Shown in pieces: positions 23,105 to 24,684 of a DNA stretch of 24,684 nucleotides (position 1 is its first letter; every line of letters begins with the position of its first letter). Where the stretch lies: positions 1 to 24,684 of the forward strand of contig JACNLR010000124.1 of NCBI GenBank assembly GCA_014381385.1, in the 5' to 3' direction. The notes under the pieces were generated by a model that worked only from the letters and a program-made list of their open reading frames with translations, did not search any database and was not told the DNA's origin. This DNA comes from Planctomycetota bacterium. GTDB lineage: Bacteria > Planctomycetota > Phycisphaerae > Phycisphaerales > SM1A02. A program made the position numbers and the translations under genes.

Positions 23105-23185
23105 GTTTTGAGGAGCCGAGAGGGGGCGAAGTGGAGGACGCCCACATCGCGGCTCCCCCTGAACTTCCCCCCGAACTTCCCCATT
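23105..23185. other. GC-rich hairpin element in the leader of the lectin gene
   Basis: A strongly GC-rich block stands out in AT-rich surroundings. GGAGCCG (23112-23118) pairs with CGGCTCC (23150-23156), and GGGCG (23124-23128) pairs with CGCCC (23139-23143) inside it. GAACTTCCCC then occurs twice (23161, 23173). It lies upstream of the lectin gene and could be a structured 5' leader or a REP-like dispersed element. No known riboswitch was recognised. Confidence 0.5.
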
Positions 23186-23289
23186 AATATACACCTGCGA
23201 TGGGCGATGGGGTGTTACGCAGTGAAATGTAAGTAATTTTATGATTAAGTGGTTGCATAAATAGTTTACGATGTCGCAGGGATTCTTAG

Positions 23290-23490
23290 GAGGTATTTCT
23301 AGTACGTACAAATCAAGAACGAGTTCATGCACTCTTCAATGTTGCGAGATATTTGGCAGTTGAAGACCGAAAAGCATGTTTAGATAAAGAATGCGGTGAA
23401 GATTCTGAACTTCATAATGGCTCAGTGTCGCTTCAAAGTAGTGAAGAGTATGGCTCAATATTTACAATCTCACTTCCCTTTAGGTCTTAG
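23290..23490 (+). pseudogene. Remnant of a histidine kinase C-terminus
   Basis: The frame ending at TAG 23488-23490 closes with HNGSVSLQSSEEYGSIFTIS followed by LPFRS. That is the typical last segment of a sensor kinase ATPase domain (GGxxxxxSxxGxGSxFxxxLP). Upstream in frame there are 40 more codons (RVHALFNVARYLAVEDR and others) with no N-, G1- or F-box and no start codon, and the frame begins after a TAG. It is therefore a truncated, probably rearranged fragment. No response regulator is nearby. Confidence 0.5.
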
Positions 23491-23620
23491 CATCTTCCCA
23501 GAACACTTGATAAATCTACTGTCCTAAATTCTGAGGGCACCCTTAAGTTCAAAAAACCAAGACTTGGTAGACTTTACTTCTTCTCCCTGTTAGATCATCC
23601 TTCGAGCAACTGACCATTAA
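23491..23620. other. Non-coding spacer
   Basis: No gene, strong hairpin or repeat is seen between the kinase remnant and the stop of the CRTAC1-type gene. Confidence 0.5.
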
Positions 23621-24684
23621 TCAGCAAGTCGGCTCAACTCTTGTAATCGTCTGATTTGGCTTGATGTTTTTGATTTCTTCCACGCTACCACTTGGCCAAG
23701 TAATCGTTAGGGAATCGATTTTGTCCGCATCTCCCAACCCAAAATGCACTTCCTGTGCGTTGGAAGAGAAGTACCCTTCGCCAGAAACGTGTTCTCGGAT
23801 TTGTGTTTTGTCGCCCGCGACGAGTTTGAGTTTCGTGCCAAATGCATCACGGTTACTGTTTGTGCCTTGTAGTTTTACCTTCAACCAGTTGCCAGCATCT
23901 GAGTCATTGTGATACAGCACACCATGTCTATCGGAGTCTTCATCATACGATTCTTCTCCGTTGTTCACGACATAAAAGTCAACCTTGCCATCATTGTCGT
24001 AATCGCCAAAAATAGCAGAGCGGTGAATTCGTTTACCAGTGCGTAGCACGCCAGACATTTCAGACGAGTCGATGAACTTGCCGTCGCCAGTATTTTCAAA
24101 AAGCACATTAAAGTCGCGATTGTCACCAGAGACGCCATTTAAGTGTCCGCCAGCAACAAACAAATCTAAATCTGTGTCATTGTCAAAGTCGACAAATCCA
24201 GTACCCCAACTCACAAGTGGCCAAGTTTTTTGTTGAACAATCGGTGACTCAAAGTCAGCCATAAAAATGGAGTTCTTTGTTTTTCCATCGTTGCTTGATG
24301 TGTTGTCGACCATTGACATAAGCAAGTCCGCTTCGCCCGTGTAGTTGCTAATGTACAAGTCCATCATCTGGTCGTTGTTGTAATCACCCCAAGTGATTCC
24401 CATTGAACCATCTGTGCTTGATAAACCACTTGGACCAGAAAATTCCTTGAATGTGCCATCGCCCCTGTTCAAATACAGACCGTTTGGATCAGTATCGTTT
24501 CCTACAAAAATGTCTGGCTTGTTGTCATCGTTAAAGTCCGCGACAAGAACTTGCATTGTTTTACGGAAACCATCTTGTACGCCCGCTTCTTTTGCAATGT
24601 CCGTAAATGTGCCGTCGCCGTTGTTGTGGAAAAGGTAATTTTCAAAACCCTTGAAATCCATAGGAAATCGGAGCCCTTCGTTCC
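23621..24684 (-). CDS. CRTAC1-type FG-GAP repeat protein with ASPIC/UnbV domain (5' end outside window)
   Basis: The frame runs off the right edge. The first ATG in view (24661) is internal, because in-frame codons (NEGLRFP) precede it. The visible 353 residues contain FG-GAP/VCBS beta-propeller repeats with D-x-D/N-x-D-x-x-x-D calcium loops: DFNDDNKPDIF, DYNNDQMMDLY, DFDNDTDLDLF and DYDNDGKVDFY. The C-terminal 100 residues match the ASPIC/UnbV domain (NWLKVKLQGTNSNRDAFGTKL, REHVSGEGYFSSNAQEVHFG and LTITWPSGSVEEI). Such proteins are exported and common in planctomycetes; function is poorly known, with adhesion or polymer binding proposed. The segment around 24257-24315 also exists as a decayed fragment at 19633-19691. 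Confidence 0.9.
   Translation of the reverse strand, partial: NEGLRFPMDFKGFENYLFHNNGDGTFTDIAKEAGVQDGFRKTMQVLVADFNDDNKPDIFVGNDTDPNGLYLNRGDGTFKEFSGPSGLSSTDGSMGITWGDYNNDQMMDLYISNYTGEADLLMSMVDNTSSNDGKTKNSIFMADFESPIVQQKTWPLVSWGTGFVDFDNDTDLDLFVAGGHLNGVSGDNRDFNVLFENTGDGKFIDSSEMSGVLRTGKRIHRSAIFGDYDNDGKVDFYVVNNGEESYDEDSDRHGVLYHNDSDAGNWLKVKLQGTNSNRDAFGTKLKLVAGDKTQIREHVSGEGYFSSNAQEVHFGLGDADKIDSLTITWPSGSVEEIKNIKPNQTITRVEPTC

Noticed and set aside
23072..23332. Arg/Pro-rich minus-strand frame upstream of the lectin gene
   Set aside because: Its composition comes from the GC-rich hairpin; it overlaps the lectin start and has no family features.

Overview
The window looks like a chromosome segment from a planctomycete, most likely of the Phycisphaerae type. 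The basis is indirect. Several secreted proteins end in dockerin-like Ca-binding repeats (D-x-x-x-D-G-x-x-N/D-V-x-D-L-L), often after a GACC-type Cys cluster. Others end in a PEP-CTERM-like tail (VPAPSA - hydrophobic stretch - RRRR). ASPIC/UnbV, pseudopilin and sulfatase genes or fragments are also present. The DNA is moderately AT-rich. No rRNA, tRNA or CRISPR array was seen.

Layout. 1-1268: tail of a possible DNA methylase, convergent with rmuC. 1336-6752: a rightward block of secreted proteins. It holds a small PEP-CTERM protein, a dockerin-tailed protein, and a secreted CBM48-GH13 alpha-glucan enzyme with a rearranged N-terminus, overlapped by a type II pseudopilin gene. 6749-16055: the core alpha-glucan locus, made of two divergent and tightly overlapping operons separated by only 23 bp. 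Leftward is a CUT1 sugar ABC importer in which the solute-binding protein is fused to the first permease (8709-11030), followed by the second permease and a MalK-type ATPase. Rightward are a secreted cyclomaltodextrinase/neopullulanase-like GH13, a compact 4-alpha-glucanotransferase (malQ) and a short-form alpha-glucan phosphorylase (glgP). Inferred pathway: extracellular or periplasmic trimming of alpha-glucan, import of oligosaccharides, then disproportionation and phosphorolysis to glucose-1-phosphate. No dedicated regulator is visible.

16223-24684: an accessory, scarred region. It begins with a secreted pentapeptide-repeat protein. Next is an AbiE toxin-antitoxin cassette bounded by an 80-100 bp direct repeat that carries a terminator; its toxin gene is interrupted by an in-frame TAG. 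A mosaic of three gene scraps on the minus strand follows (PEP-CTERM tail, CRTAC1-type fragment, sulfatase N-terminus). Then come a GH5 enzyme, a NucS/DUF91-like nuclease of unknown role, a possible IS end remnant, a C-type-lectin/dockerin protein with a GC-rich hairpin in its leader, a histidine-kinase tail remnant, and a CRTAC1-type FG-GAP/ASPIC-UnbV protein running off the right edge.

The items I rate most worth checking are the MalE-MalF-type fusion with its symmetric divergent promoter, the repeat-bounded AbiE cassette with the broken toxin, and the three-gene scrap mosaic beside it.
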